Part shown: positions 26,564-35,487 of the stretch, one piece after another
Layout: every line of letters begins with the position of its first letter
Numbering within the stretch: the stretch's first letter is position 1
DNA from: Sphingobacterium griseoflavum
GTDB lineage: Bacteria; Bacteroidota; Bacteroidia; Sphingobacteriales; Sphingobacteriaceae
Direction of reading: 5' to 3'
Length of the DNA stretch: 64,000 nucleotides
NCBI RefSeq assembly: GCF_014653155.1
Contig: NZ_BNAF01000001.1
Coordinates: 1-64,000, forward strand
Translations under genes and position numbers: made by a program
The notes under the pieces: generated by a model
Seen by the model: only the letters and a program-made list of their open reading frames with translations
What the model was told of the DNA's origin: nothing
The model's database searches: none

Positions 26564-26580
26564 ACTTTGTAATTCAAAGT
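26564..26580. promoter_or_regulatory. Candidate operator, copy 2 (ACTTTG-N5-CAAAGT)
   Basis: Perfect inverted repeat ACTTTG (26564-26569), 5 bases, CAAAGT (26575-26580), 16 bases before the ATG of the Coq4-like gene. Both arms and the spacing equal those of copy 1 at 25605; only the spacer differs (TAATT against AAACA). A -7-like CAACTTTG overlaps its left arm. Confidence 0.6.
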
Positions 26581-26596
26581 ACTTTTTAAATATTTT

Positions 26597-27082
26597 ATGA
26601 AGACGATTCGACTACGTTTGATGATGGCCTTATATGATGGGTCATCGCGCTTATATGCGCAGTTGTTCAAGCGCCACAAGAAGCCCTGGGGTATCGGTAA
26701 GATAGCATTTTTGGCTTATCCTCCAGGTACATTGGGAGCAGCTTTAGGCGACTTTTATGCTCATAATGGCTTTGATGTGATGCCTAAACTGGAAAATCAC
26801 GATGTCTTTCATGTACTCACGGAAACAGGCACGGCCATCCAAGATGAGGTTGCCATGCAGTATCTACTTTTGGGCAATGGCAAAATCAGCCTGTACCTGC
26901 TGGCCATGATCGTCATTGGTACCAGCCTCTATCCGGAGTACTTCCGCTACTTTGTACAATCTTTTCGAAAGGGACGAGCTTGCCAACCGTTTCATGGCCT
27001 TGAGTTTAGCTATCTTTTGGAACATCCGCTAAGCTTGCTGCAGGGTATGCTCATTGCTAAAACTGTCACTATTCATCTTTAA
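26597..27082 (+). CDS. Coq4-like protein
   Basis: A 161-residue protein with the Coq4 metal-site motif HDxxH-x11-E: His68, Asp69, His72 and Glu84. In mitochondria and proteobacteria Coq4 takes part in ubiquinone assembly and binds zinc and lipid. Bacteroidota normally use menaquinone, so a ubiquinone role is doubtful here; a lipid-binding or other quinone-related role is more likely. The helix LYLLAMIVIGTSLYP follows the motif. It lies 12 bases before creD and behind an operator-like repeat, so it is co-expressed with CreD. Confidence 0.72.
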   Translation: MKTIRLRLMMALYDGSSRLYAQLFKRHKKPWGIGKIAFLAYPPGTLGAALGDFYAHNGFDVMPKLENHDVFHVLTETGTAIQDEVAMQYLLLGNGKISLYLLAMIVIGTSLYPEYFRYFVQSFRKGRACQPFHGLEFSYLLEHPLSLLQGMLIAKTVTIHL

Positions 27083-27094
27083 CTAATAATTGTC

Positions 27095-28573
27095 ATGGAA
27101 CATAAAAACCAACCCTTTTCTCCCATTCCGGAGACGCCTTCAGCATCGTTAATCGATCGTTTATCATCGTCTATTGTACTTAAGCTTTTTGTGATGCTGG
27201 TGCTTGTTATGTTTTTGCTCATCCCTTTGTCTTGGGTTCAGGATTTGATCACGGAACGTAGCGGTCGGGAAGCGGAGGTAGGGAACGAGATTTCCAGCAA
27301 ATGGGGCGGATCACAATTGGTGTCTGGCCCGGTGATTGGCATTCCCTATCGTTACGTGCAGCAGGTAAATAAAACAGGTACCAACGGGAAGCTCGAAACG
27401 GAAAATTATTGGGAAACGGATTATGTCTTTCTCACGGCCGATCAGGTTAAAGTCGAGGCCACTGTTGATCCGGAACTTCGAAAACGGGGGATTTACCAGA
27501 CGGTCGTTTATAATGGCGCATTGCAGATGCGTGGTAGTTTCGGCGAGATCGATTTAAAAAAGCTGCATATACCGGCAGAAGATGTGCAATGGCAGGATGC
27601 AAAACTATTTTTAGGGCTCAGCGACGTGAAAGGTCTAAAGTCGGCACCTAGGCTGCAATGGAACGGGCAAACCTCGTCTTTCCAAATTGAAAGCGGTGAG
27701 GTTGCTCTTTTTGAACAGAATATGTCAGTGCCCGTTGACCTTTCCTCGGGATCCACAGAGGGATCTTTCACCTTACATATTGATATCCGTGGTTCCAAAT
27801 CCTTGAGTATCTTTCCTACGGCAGAGGAGACCGCGATAGCTGCTAAAGGGACGTGGCCAAATCCGAGTTTTGATGGCGGATTTTTGCCCGACGAAAGAGA
27901 AGTGGGCGAGCAGGCCTTCTCCGCCAACTGGCAGGTTCCCAGCTTCACCCGCAAATTTCCTCGACAATGGACCGGAGCCAACCGCGCTTTATATCAGAAG
28001 CTTCCTACCGGTGAAGATTTTCCATTACCCAAAGTCGTTACAGATAGGCAAACAGTGAGATCCTCCGACATAGCCACCTTATCGGGCTTGCAAGATATGG
28101 TACAGATCAATTTTTTGGAGTCTGTCAATAATTACCAAAAAACAAGTCGTGTGGCTAAATATGCGGTACTCGTTATCCTGCTGACCTTCACTTCGCTTTT
28201 CTTTACCGAAATCCTGAAGAAGCAACGTGTGCATCTGATTCAATACATATTGATCGGATGCGCAATGGTCTTGTTCTATTCTTTGTTATTGGCCATTGCC
28301 GAGCATTTAGGCTTTAACTGGAGTTACCTGATCTCTGCCTTGGCAACCATTGCGTTGATCAGTTCCTTCATTTTCGGCATCACCAAGGATCGCAGGTTGG
28401 GGATTTATTTCAGTGGCATCTTATCCTCGTGCTATGCTTTCATCTTCTTCCTATTGCAATTGCAAGACTATGCATTGATCGTGGGCACCGTTGGTGTATT
28501 TGTGATGTTGGCCTTGCTTATGCGGTTCTCGTTGCAGATTGATTGGTATCAGTTTGAGCGCCGTTCGGCTTAA
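27095..28573 (+). CDS. creD: Cell envelope integrity protein CreD
   Basis: A 492-residue inner-membrane protein of the CreD family. One N-terminal helix (about residues 27-50) is followed by a large periplasmic beta-rich domain (about 55-340, with GPVIGIPY near residue 86) and five or six C-terminal helices (about 350-485). CreD affects envelope integrity and tolerance to colicin and beta-lactams in enterobacteria; the molecular role is unknown. Here it is not next to creBC but to a winged-helix regulator unit, the usual Bacteroidota arrangement. Confidence 0.9.
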   Translation: MEHKNQPFSPIPETPSASLIDRLSSSIVLKLFVMLVLVMFLLIPLSWVQDLITERSGREAEVGNEISSKWGGSQLVSGPVIGIPYRYVQQVNKTGTNGKLETENYWETDYVFLTADQVKVEATVDPELRKRGIYQTVVYNGALQMRGSFGEIDLKKLHIPAEDVQWQDAKLFLGLSDVKGLKSAPRLQWNGQTSSFQIESGEVALFEQNMSVPVDLSSGSTEGSFTLHIDIRGSKSLSIFPTAEETAIAAKGTWPNPSFDGGFLPDEREVGEQAFSANWQVPSFTRKFPRQWTGANRALYQKLPTGEDFPLPKVVTDRQTVRSSDIATLSGLQDMVQINFLESVNNYQKTSRVAKYAVLVILLTFTSLFFTEILKKQRVHLIQYILIGCAMVLFYSLLLAIAEHLGFNWSYLISALATIALISSFIFGITKDRRLGIYFSGILSSCYAFIFFLLQLQDYALIVGTVGVFVMLALLMRFSLQIDWYQFERRSA

Positions 28574-28603
28574 CGTTTAAACATGAGCGTCATGGTTCGT
28601 TTT

Positions 28604-28634
28604 TTTGTTCATGTACGGGTGTATTTTACCTTTG
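28604..28634 (+). promoter_or_regulatory. Promoter of S9 peptidase gene
   Basis: TTTG at 28604-28607, 19 bases, TACCTTTG at 28627-28634: a full match to TTTG-N19-TAnnTTTG. It gives a leader of about 70 bases. Confidence 0.68.
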
Positions 28635-28709
28635 TACGCATCGTGGATCGACATCGATTTCGGGATAGGCATTTGATTTCTTAAATTGCGGGCATCTAAC
28701 ACAAAAAAT

Positions 28710-30803
28710 ATGGATAAGATTTCTGCTTTGGCTTGTGCCCTGTTGTTCAGCTCATCCTTGCTGGCACAACATGCGCCCGAGAAAAGGGTTGATAGGACAT
28801 TGATTACGAATAAAGTTTATAAGGTGGGAGAAGAACGAATGACGCCAGAGAAACTATGGCAACTCGGCCGTGTGTCAGCTGAAGGGCTATCGGTCGATGG
28901 TAAGCATGTGGTTTATGGCGTGTCAAACTATAGCTTTGGCGAGAATAAGTCTGAAAAAAATCTACATATCGTGCCGGTAAGTGGTGGTGCTGCGGTGCAG
29001 TTTACCCATGAGGCTGGCGCAGAATCAGTCGTGCAAATGACAGCCGAGGGCGATGTGCTCTATTTGTTTAAGGGGCAGTTATGGAGCAAACCGCTGGCTG
29101 GAGGACAGGCCAAGCAGCTGACCGATATAGCAGACGGTTTGGAGAATGTTAAATTGTCGCCTGATGGGAAGTATATTTTGTTCAGCCGTCCGGTCTTGGT
29201 CAACAAAAACCACAGTGCGGATAAGTATGCCGACCTGCCGAAATCAAATGTGTATATTTATGATGATTTGGATTATAGACACTGGGACAGCTTTAACGAC
29301 GGCCGGTTCAATCACCCCTTTATCGCAACTTATGACAAGGGAAAGGTGGGCGAGCCATTAGATCTGTTGGCAGGAGAGCCGTTCTACAGCCCTCAAGCTC
29401 CATTTGGCGGTGCGGACGATTTTGCTTGGTCGCCGGATAGCAAAGCCGTTTTGTATGTCTGTAAAAAGAAATTTGGAAAGGATTACGCACTGAGCACCAA
29501 TACAGATATCTATCGCTATGAGATAGCGACCAAGCAAACTACCAACTTGACCGAGGGCATGATGGGTTACGATACCCATCCGGTTTATAGTCCTGATGGG
29601 CAAAAGCTTGCTTGGTTGAGTATGAAAACAGATGGCTTTGAGGCCGATAAAACGGATATTATCATTTTTGATCGAAAATCAACGCGCCGTCTAAACCTTA
29701 CCGCTTCTTGGGACGGTACGGTAAATTCGTTTATTTGGAGCCGGGATGGTCGTAAGTTGTACTTTACGGCTCCCACCAAGGGTACGGTGCAGCTGTTTGA
29801 GGTCGCGCTGTCTTCAAGTAAAAAGGATGCCGGTTTTGCCGTAAAGCAGATCAGCGAAGGACAATTTGATATTGGCGATATCGTTGCTGAGCTTGATGGT
29901 CAACTGATCGTAACCTCGACAACCTTGACGCGTGCTGCCGAGATTTACAGCTATGACCTGAAGAAAAAGTCATTGCGTGCGATAACAACGGTCAACGATG
30001 CCGCTTACGCTAATATTACAGAGACAAAAGTTGAAGGCCGTTTTACAAAGGCTACTGATGGAGCCGACCTTTTTTCTTGGGTCATCTATCCACCTGATTT
30101 TGATCCTAACAAAAAGTACCCCACATTGCTTTTCTGCCAAGGAGGGCCTCAATCCGCGACCACATTGGGATATTCTTTCCGATGGAATTTTCAATTGATG
30201 GCCTCGCAGGGTTATATCGTCATTTTGCCGAATCGACGTGGCATGCCGGGATGGGGCGTCAAGTGGAACCATGATATTAGCAAAGATTGGGGTGGACAAC
30301 CCATACGGGATTATTTATCGGCCATTGACGATCTGGCAAAAGAACCCTATGTGGATCAGGCACGCATCGGCGCGGTAGGAGCTAGTTACGGCGGTTACTC
30401 CGTTTTTATGTTGGCCGGCGTGCATGAAGGACGTTTTAAATCGCTTATCTCGCACTGTGGATTGTTTGACATGACATCTTGGTATGGCACAACGGAAGAG
30501 TTGTTCTTTGCTAATTACGACTTGGGCGGTCCATATTGGGATAAAGCAAACGAAAAGACTTACACCGATTTTAACCCCATCGAGCACGTGGATAAATGGA
30601 ATACGCCGATACTGATTTTTCAAGGCGGCAAAGATTTTCGGGTGCCAATTGGACAGGGGCTCGCGGCCTTTCAGGCCGCGCAGCTGAAGCAGCTGAAAAG
30701 TAGATTGGTGTATCTTCCAGAGGAAAACCACTGGGTGCTTTCTGGACAGAACGCTCAGGTATGGCAGCGCGAATTCTTTGGATGGCTGAAAGAAACGCTT
30801 TAG
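28710..30803 (+). CDS. S9 family peptidase (dipeptidyl/oligopeptidyl peptidase)
   Basis: A 697-residue exported serine peptidase. A signal peptide covers residues about 1-19 (ends LLAQ). The N-terminal part is a beta-propeller with repeated SPDGK, SPDSK and SPDGQ blades (about 40-430), which filters substrates. The C-terminal alpha/beta hydrolase has GASYGGY with Ser559, the aspartate in GGKDFRVP and the histidine in EENHWV. It resembles prolyl oligopeptidase-type dipeptidyl or acylaminoacyl peptidases. I start at ATG 28710; the frame is open a little further upstream. Confidence 0.92.
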   Translation: MDKISALACALLFSSSLLAQHAPEKRVDRTLITNKVYKVGEERMTPEKLWQLGRVSAEGLSVDGKHVVYGVSNYSFGENKSEKNLHIVPVSGGAAVQFTHEAGAESVVQMTAEGDVLYLFKGQLWSKPLAGGQAKQLTDIADGLENVKLSPDGKYILFSRPVLVNKNHSADKYADLPKSNVYIYDDLDYRHWDSFNDGRFNHPFIATYDKGKVGEPLDLLAGEPFYSPQAPFGGADDFAWSPDSKAVLYVCKKKFGKDYALSTNTDIYRYEIATKQTTNLTEGMMGYDTHPVYSPDGQKLAWLSMKTDGFEADKTDIIIFDRKSTRRLNLTASWDGTVNSFIWSRDGRKLYFTAPTKGTVQLFEVALSSSKKDAGFAVKQISEGQFDIGDIVAELDGQLIVTSTTLTRAAEIYSYDLKKKSLRAITTVNDAAYANITETKVEGRFTKATDGADLFSWVIYPPDFDPNKKYPTLLFCQGGPQSATTLGYSFRWNFQLMASQGYIVILPNRRGMPGWGVKWNHDISKDWGGQPIRDYLSAIDDLAKEPYVDQARIGAVGASYGGYSVFMLAGVHEGRFKSLISHCGLFDMTSWYGTTEELFFANYDLGGPYWDKANEKTYTDFNPIEHVDKWNTPILIFQGGKDFRVPIGQGLAAFQAAQLKQLKSRLVYLPEENHWVLSGQNAQVWQREFFGWLKETL

Positions 30804-31133
30804 GTTCCATGCCCCTTTAGCTATCGAGGCGTACCCTTCCTGTCGGGTTTTTATGATAAGCCGGGAAATTTAATTGCTCGTATTTACAAAGCAAGATCTA
30901 TCAAGGGTGGATCTTGCTTTTTTTATTGTCTGGGTAAACATAAGTGATAATGAATGTGTGTTTTATACATGATAATTTTCTTTGTATTTAATTGTAACAT
31001 AATTTTTACATTAACTATAATATTCTTTTGAAGAAAAGTATATTATATTTGATTTTATTATATACACTTTTATTACGTAAAAATGACATTTAATATTTTT
31101 TTGATATAAATTTTTTAAACGTTTTTTAGCATT
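30804..31133. other. AT-rich intergenic region
   Basis: No gene found. The first part holds the terminator of the S9 peptidase gene (30888-30927). From about 30960 to 31133 the sequence is extremely AT-rich with runs of T and A, unlike the flanking chromosome, and leads into the small lipoprotein genes of the AT-rich island. A promoter is expected but no clean TTTG/TAnnTTTG pair is found. Confidence 0.6.
30888..30927 (+). terminator. S9 peptidase gene terminator
   Basis: Perfect 11-bp stem AAAGCAAGATC / GATCTTGCTTT (30888-30898, 30910-30920), followed by a T-run. Confidence 0.88.
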
Positions 31134-31349
31134 ATGAAAATTAAAATTTTGACACTTGTATTTTGTTCGTTGTTGTTTTTTTTATCGTGTCAAAAAAATA
31201 ATGACTTAACATCTAACAAGATTAATCCCTTATCATTGCCTTATTCTTTAGATTTTGTTACAGTCGATTCACATCTTCAAGTATCTGTGGAAAATGGAAA
31301 ACTACATTTAATCTGGCAACTTGAAGGTACTATCCGAAAAGTAGGTTAA
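31134..31349 (+). CDS. Small putative lipoprotein, possibly truncated
   Basis: A 71-residue protein with a clear lipoprotein signal (lipobox FLSC, cysteine about residue 19), so the mature part is only about 52 residues. No family is recognised. The mature part ends in an abrupt TIRKVG shortly after a beta-like stretch LQVSVENGKLHLIWQL, which may mean it is the remnant of a longer gene. Base composition is much more AT-rich than in the housekeeping genes around it. Confidence 0.5.
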   Translation: MKIKILTLVFCSLLFFLSCQKNNDLTSNKINPLSLPYSLDFVTVDSHLQVSVENGKLHLIWQLEGTIRKVG

Positions 31350-31409
31350 GTAGGGAGTTAATTGTCGGATTAGATGTACATGACCAATTTTAAATTAAAA
31401 TTTGCTGAA

Positions 31410-32042
31410 ATGAAAAAAATTATCTTTTTGCCTTGCATATTATTTATGCTACTCTCTTGTGACAAGCAAGAGTATCAGGCTGCCGAGGACCAGAAATTTG
31501 AAGATTTTAAAGAAAAGTATGAATTGCAAAGTGTTCAGAATAATGGAGGCTTCGCTCAATTTAAAACGGTAGAGGAAGCTGAAACGTTTATTAAAAACCT
31601 AAAAAAAGATAAAAGTATTCTTAAAGAAGCGATACTTCAGAGAATAGGAGATCAATACTTTATTAAACCGCAAAACATTGATTTAAAAGGTGTTAGACTC
31701 AAAAGTAAAAGTAATGAAGACGTATATGGATCTATCCACGCTGGTATGTTTTCTTCGTTTAGAGTAGACTTTCGGAGAAAATGGGCTTTTGGTAATTTTA
31801 TCATCGATCCAAGCTCTGTCGTAGTGAGTGTTACAGGAGCTCCTATACTTTGGTCGTGGAATCAAAACAGCGTATCCATGTACGAAAATGTCACTTCGAG
31901 AGCCAGCTTTTCAGTCAGAGGAATAATTTCATGGGGAATTGGAGTTGGCGGGCAGGGTTTGGTATATAACGAAGCAGCGCGAATTCAGTACAATGTAAAT
32001 TTTATAAACAATACTATAAGTGGATCCATTACAAAAGAATAA
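31410..32042 (+). CDS. Putative lipoprotein of unknown function
   Basis: A 210-residue protein with lipoprotein signal MKKIIFLPCILFMLLSC. Then comes a charged helical segment (about 20-75, Glu/Lys-rich) and a C-terminal beta-rich region with alternating hydrophobic residues and many Gly, Ser and Asn (WSWNQNSVSMYENV, ISWGIGVGGQG), which resembles a secreted beta-sandwich. No named family is recognised. ATG 31410 is preferred over one 12 codons earlier because it starts the signal peptide. Low-GC gene, part of the same island as its neighbours. Confidence 0.65.
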   Translation: MKKIIFLPCILFMLLSCDKQEYQAAEDQKFEDFKEKYELQSVQNNGGFAQFKTVEEAETFIKNLKKDKSILKEAILQRIGDQYFIKPQNIDLKGVRLKSKSNEDVYGSIHAGMFSSFRVDFRRKWAFGNFIIDPSSVVVSVTGAPILWSWNQNSVSMYENVTSRASFSVRGIISWGIGVGGQGLVYNEAARIQYNVNFINNTISGSITKE

Positions 32043-32049
32043 TAAAGTT

Positions 32050-32178
32050 ATGAAAAAAAACATCCTCATCGCAATAGGTATCATTATATCGATAATAATC
32101 ATACTCTTTGTACTCGAGATATTTTACTTCCATAGAAATATAAACAACGAGCAAAAATCAGAGCTCATATTTCCGTAA
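32050..32178 (+). CDS. 42-residue single-pass membrane peptide
   Basis: A short frame starting MKKNILIAIG and ending SELIFP. Residues 5-26 are almost all Ile, Leu, Val, Ala or Phe, a clear membrane helix with a positive N-terminus and a polar C-terminal tail (HRNINNEQKSE). It starts 7 bases after the upstream lipoprotein stop, in the same direction, which supports co-translation. No family recognised. It could be a genuine small membrane protein or a chance frame in AT-rich DNA. Confidence 0.45.
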   Translation: MKKNILIAIGIIISIIIILFVLEIFYFHRNINNEQKSELIFP

Positions 32179-32365
32179 CAAGTAGTTAAGGGGCGTACTT
32201 ACTGCTATTACTTTGCCTGATTGGGAACGTGTTGGTTTAGCGTATATCCTAATTTGCAAAAAGGGAATAAGGTAGCTTGCTAAATAATCGATATAACTAG
32301 TCGACTTTGAGTGAAGAAAAGTAAAATGCACAAGAGCGCCTAATTGCTAATAAAGTACACAACTT

Positions 32366-33139
32366 ATGAAGAACGTAAAAAAATATTATCCGTTGGTCTT
32401 ATCAATAATAGCTTCTTTGCTCACGGCCGGCTTATCCTTTGCACAGAAGAAACTTAACTGGTATGTAACGGCTGGAGCCGGAGCCACAGCCATGCGTGGC
32501 TTTAACAGTTCATTTTCCGACCTGCAGTATGATGTCAGAACGGAGGACGCTTCTATCTGGTATGGATTGAACAGCAAACCCGATTATCTGCTGCATACCG
32601 GTATTGGGGTTTCGGGTACATTTCAGGAAAGTGGACTGTTGGGATGGGATGTCGGCCTGAATATACGGAGTGCAGGATTCCGCCTGACCCCGGAGTTGGT
32701 CGAGCAGACCGGCGAACTGCCGAATATTTACAGCGAAATGTTGCCCGAATTTGGGAAAACAAGACGCTTTCGCTACTGGGCACTACATATGCCAATTTCG
32801 ATAAACTACCTTCCTTTCCAATACGTCGGTTTTACGGCCGGTGCAGATTTGTACTATCAATTTTCCCCCAATATTACCGACGATCAGCCGCCTTACTACG
32901 GGCGGTTGGGTCAAGCAATGGGATTGGCATTCTATACGCCCGAATACCAGCATCCCTTTCAGGCCGGAGCACATGTGGGCGTATTTGTTCCAATCAATGA
33001 GAAATGCCGTTTGGATCTTGATTTCTTTACGGATATTACGCCGCGATTGGAAATAAGCCGCGTAGGATCTTCTTCGGTCTCCGATTCTAAATTTAGGGAG
33101 ATGGGAATTCGTTTGAATACCCGCTATTATCTAAAATGA
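32366..33139 (+). CDS. Outer membrane beta-barrel protein
   Basis: A 257-residue protein with a signal peptide (about residues 1-26, ends SFAQ), then amphipathic strands consistent with an 8- to 10-strand barrel (LNWYVTAGAGATAMRGF, LLHTGIGVSGTF) and a final strand ending LNTRYYLK. It overlaps the next gene by 4 bases (ATGA) and starts a three-gene unit with a TonB-dependent receptor and a DUF4249 protein. Function unknown, likely an accessory of that system. Confidence 0.8.
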   Translation: MKNVKKYYPLVLSIIASLLTAGLSFAQKKLNWYVTAGAGATAMRGFNSSFSDLQYDVRTEDASIWYGLNSKPDYLLHTGIGVSGTFQESGLLGWDVGLNIRSAGFRLTPELVEQTGELPNIYSEMLPEFGKTRRFRYWALHMPISINYLPFQYVGFTAGADLYYQFSPNITDDQPPYYGRLGQAMGLAFYTPEYQHPFQAGAHVGVFVPINEKCRLDLDFFTDITPRLEISRVGSSSVSDSKFREMGIRLNTRYYLK

Positions 33140-35484
33140 TCAGGCTTGCAAATGCTGTTTTTACTATTTCCACAATCCTTGTTTTTGGACAGTTTTTTGT
33201 ACCGGATCACGTTGTTGCTCAAACCCGCGTCATGGTTCATGTCATAGATGGCGACAGCGGTGTCCCGATCGAAAATACCAATGTTATCATGCTGAGAACC
33301 GACGTTATTAGAAGGACTGATCGTCATGGGATCGCTAGCATTTTTCTATCTGATACAGCGAAGGTAGCCATATCCCACGTTTCTTTCAGGGACACAACAA
33401 TTTTACTCACGCCTAGCGTCACGTCTGTATATGTCACTTTGTATCCGCGTGAACTGCCAGCGGTGGCGATTTACGCTGGTGAACCTTTCAACAAAAAAGC
33501 TGCGAAAGGTGTAAATAGAATCTCCTTACCTGTTTTGACCGCTGTACCGTCTTTTCTTGGCGAACCCGACATACTGAAGGGGTTAACCTTTTTGCCGGGG
33601 GTCTCCGAAGGCCGGGAGGGCTATTCGCATCTCTTTGTCCGTGGTGGGGATCAGGATCAGAACCAAATGCTCTTGGACGGAGCAACGCTGTTCAACGTCA
33701 ATCATTTCGGTGGATTTATTTCCATGTTTCATCCGGAAATGATCGATGGTGTAGATTTTTACAAGAACTACTGGCCATCGCGGTTTGGAGGACGGCTCTC
33801 ATCTGTTTTGGATATCAAAACCAAAGAAGGAAATTATAAGGAACATCATCAGTCGTTTCAATTTGGGCTGATTGCGCCAAAATTTAACATTAGCGGGCCT
33901 TTGATCAGAAATAAACTGAGCTACCAAATTGGTATGCGTAGAACGCTTGCTGACCTTATAACAGAGCCTATAGCCAAAAAAATTCGTAACGGTAACCAGA
34001 TCGGAGATATCGGCAGCTTGCTATCACAGGATATGACACTGCGCCTCGACGGACGATTAGGTATCAAGCAGCACCTTGCGCTCAGCGCCTTGCTTGGCAG
34101 GGACAAGTATGCCTTTTTGGAGCGAAAACCTCCATATAATCAGCTGATGGAAGACTGGTATCGCATTAAGAACGATCTGTTGACACTGAATTATAGTAGG
34201 CAATTGGGGATGGGTACCACCTTGAACGCGCACGCCAGTTACTCCGCTTACAGGCACGCTTACGCGGATTATTCATACAGCCATGACGGCATGATGGATT
34301 CGGGCTCAGAGGGAAGCCTTATGGAAACTGCCAGCATGTTGGGCAATGGGGTTACCTCGATGAAGTTCAATGTGCATGGAAAAACACAAATCGATGCAGC
34401 TTGGGAATGGAATTACGGGATAGAAAGCGAACGACTTGATTTCAGTATCTATAAAAGGCGTCAGGCAACGAGGATCGATGGCGTTATGCATAACAGTAAC
34501 GAAGCTTTGCAGATGAATGCAGTGATGAATACCGCCGTGGCATCAGATATTTCGTATACACCGGACAGACGGTTTCACGTCAATACTGGCATTCGACTTT
34601 CCACATATGCTTTTGAGGGATACCAAGCGCTGCTGGCAGAACCGAAAATACTGTTGACCTATGTTGCGGATGAAAAGTCTACGGTTAATGCGGCATTTAA
34701 TTTCCAGCGGCAGAGCACTATGCTGTTAGGGTTTATAGACGATATAGGACGCTTTAGGGAGTTTTACATCGCGAACGATGGCAACTCTCCCATCGCTTCA
34801 TCCAAGCAATGGTCTATAGGATATTTTCGTAATGCCATCGGAATGTTGGACAATATATCCTTGGAACTGTTTTATAAAGATATGTCGGACGTCGTAAAAT
34901 TTGTGCCCTCGATAGATTTTGAAAGCGATGTATTGGACTATGCTGATTTTCTTCATAGTAATGGGCATATGCGTGCATATGGACTGGAAGTTTTTATCCA
35001 AAAAACGCTAGGAAAGTGGCACGGCTCATTATCCTACACGTATGCTCATTCGAAATCCAGATTTCCCACGCTCAATGAAAGCCGTTGGTTCAATTCGGAC
35101 TTTGATTTTAGGAATAGCTTGAACGCTCTGGCCATGTACAGCTTCGGACGGGGATACCGTCTTGCAGGGAGCTGGACATATAAAACCGGTAGGCCTTTTA
35201 CGTTGCCCACAAGCCGTGTCGCGATAGAGGATTGGCGGACAGGCTTTCTGCTCATAAATGATTTGAATAATAGACGTATGCCTGCCTTTCACCGGTTGGA
35301 CATGAATATCGAACGGCGGTGGACAAAAGCAAGTGGCAATAAGAAGTGGTTTGCGGTAGGTGTATACAATATATACAACAGGGTGAACCCGTTTTTTGCT
35401 CGACCATCCGAGACGCCAGGGCAGCTGGAAGTCGTTGGGATGTTTCCGATCATGCCCTTCTTTAATTTCGGATTTGAACTTTAA
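33136..35484 (+). CDS. TonB-dependent receptor with N-terminal carboxypeptidase-like domain
   Basis: A 782-residue outer-membrane active transporter. A signal peptide of about 29 residues (ends VVAQ) is followed by a carboxypeptidase-regulatory-like domain (about 30-112), a plug domain with ILKGLTFLPGV.., LFVRGGDQDQN, LLDG (about 135-235) and a large beta-barrel to the C-terminus (ends FFNFGFEL). It is smaller than SusC-type receptors and lacks a SusD partner; its partner is the DUF4249 gene 3 bases downstream. The cargo is unknown; siderophores, peptides or other nutrients are possible. Confidence 0.9.
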   Translation: MIRLANAVFTISTILVFGQFFVPDHVVAQTRVMVHVIDGDSGVPIENTNVIMLRTDVIRRTDRHGIASIFLSDTAKVAISHVSFRDTTILLTPSVTSVYVTLYPRELPAVAIYAGEPFNKKAAKGVNRISLPVLTAVPSFLGEPDILKGLTFLPGVSEGREGYSHLFVRGGDQDQNQMLLDGATLFNVNHFGGFISMFHPEMIDGVDFYKNYWPSRFGGRLSSVLDIKTKEGNYKEHHQSFQFGLIAPKFNISGPLIRNKLSYQIGMRRTLADLITEPIAKKIRNGNQIGDIGSLLSQDMTLRLDGRLGIKQHLALSALLGRDKYAFLERKPPYNQLMEDWYRIKNDLLTLNYSRQLGMGTTLNAHASYSAYRHAYADYSYSHDGMMDSGSEGSLMETASMLGNGVTSMKFNVHGKTQIDAAWEWNYGIESERLDFSIYKRRQATRIDGVMHNSNEALQMNAVMNTAVASDISYTPDRRFHVNTGIRLSTYAFEGYQALLAEPKILLTYVADEKSTVNAAFNFQRQSTMLLGFIDDIGRFREFYIANDGNSPIASSKQWSIGYFRNAIGMLDNISLELFYKDMSDVVKFVPSIDFESDVLDYADFLHSNGHMRAYGLEVFIQKTLGKWHGSLSYTYAHSKSRFPTLNESRWFNSDFDFRNSLNALAMYSFGRGYRLAGSWTYKTGRPFTLPTSRVAIEDWRTGFLLINDLNNRRMPAFHRLDMNIERRWTKASGNKKWFAVGVYNIYNRVNPFFARPSETPGQLEVVGMFPIMPFFNFGFEL

Positions 35485-35487
35485 TCG

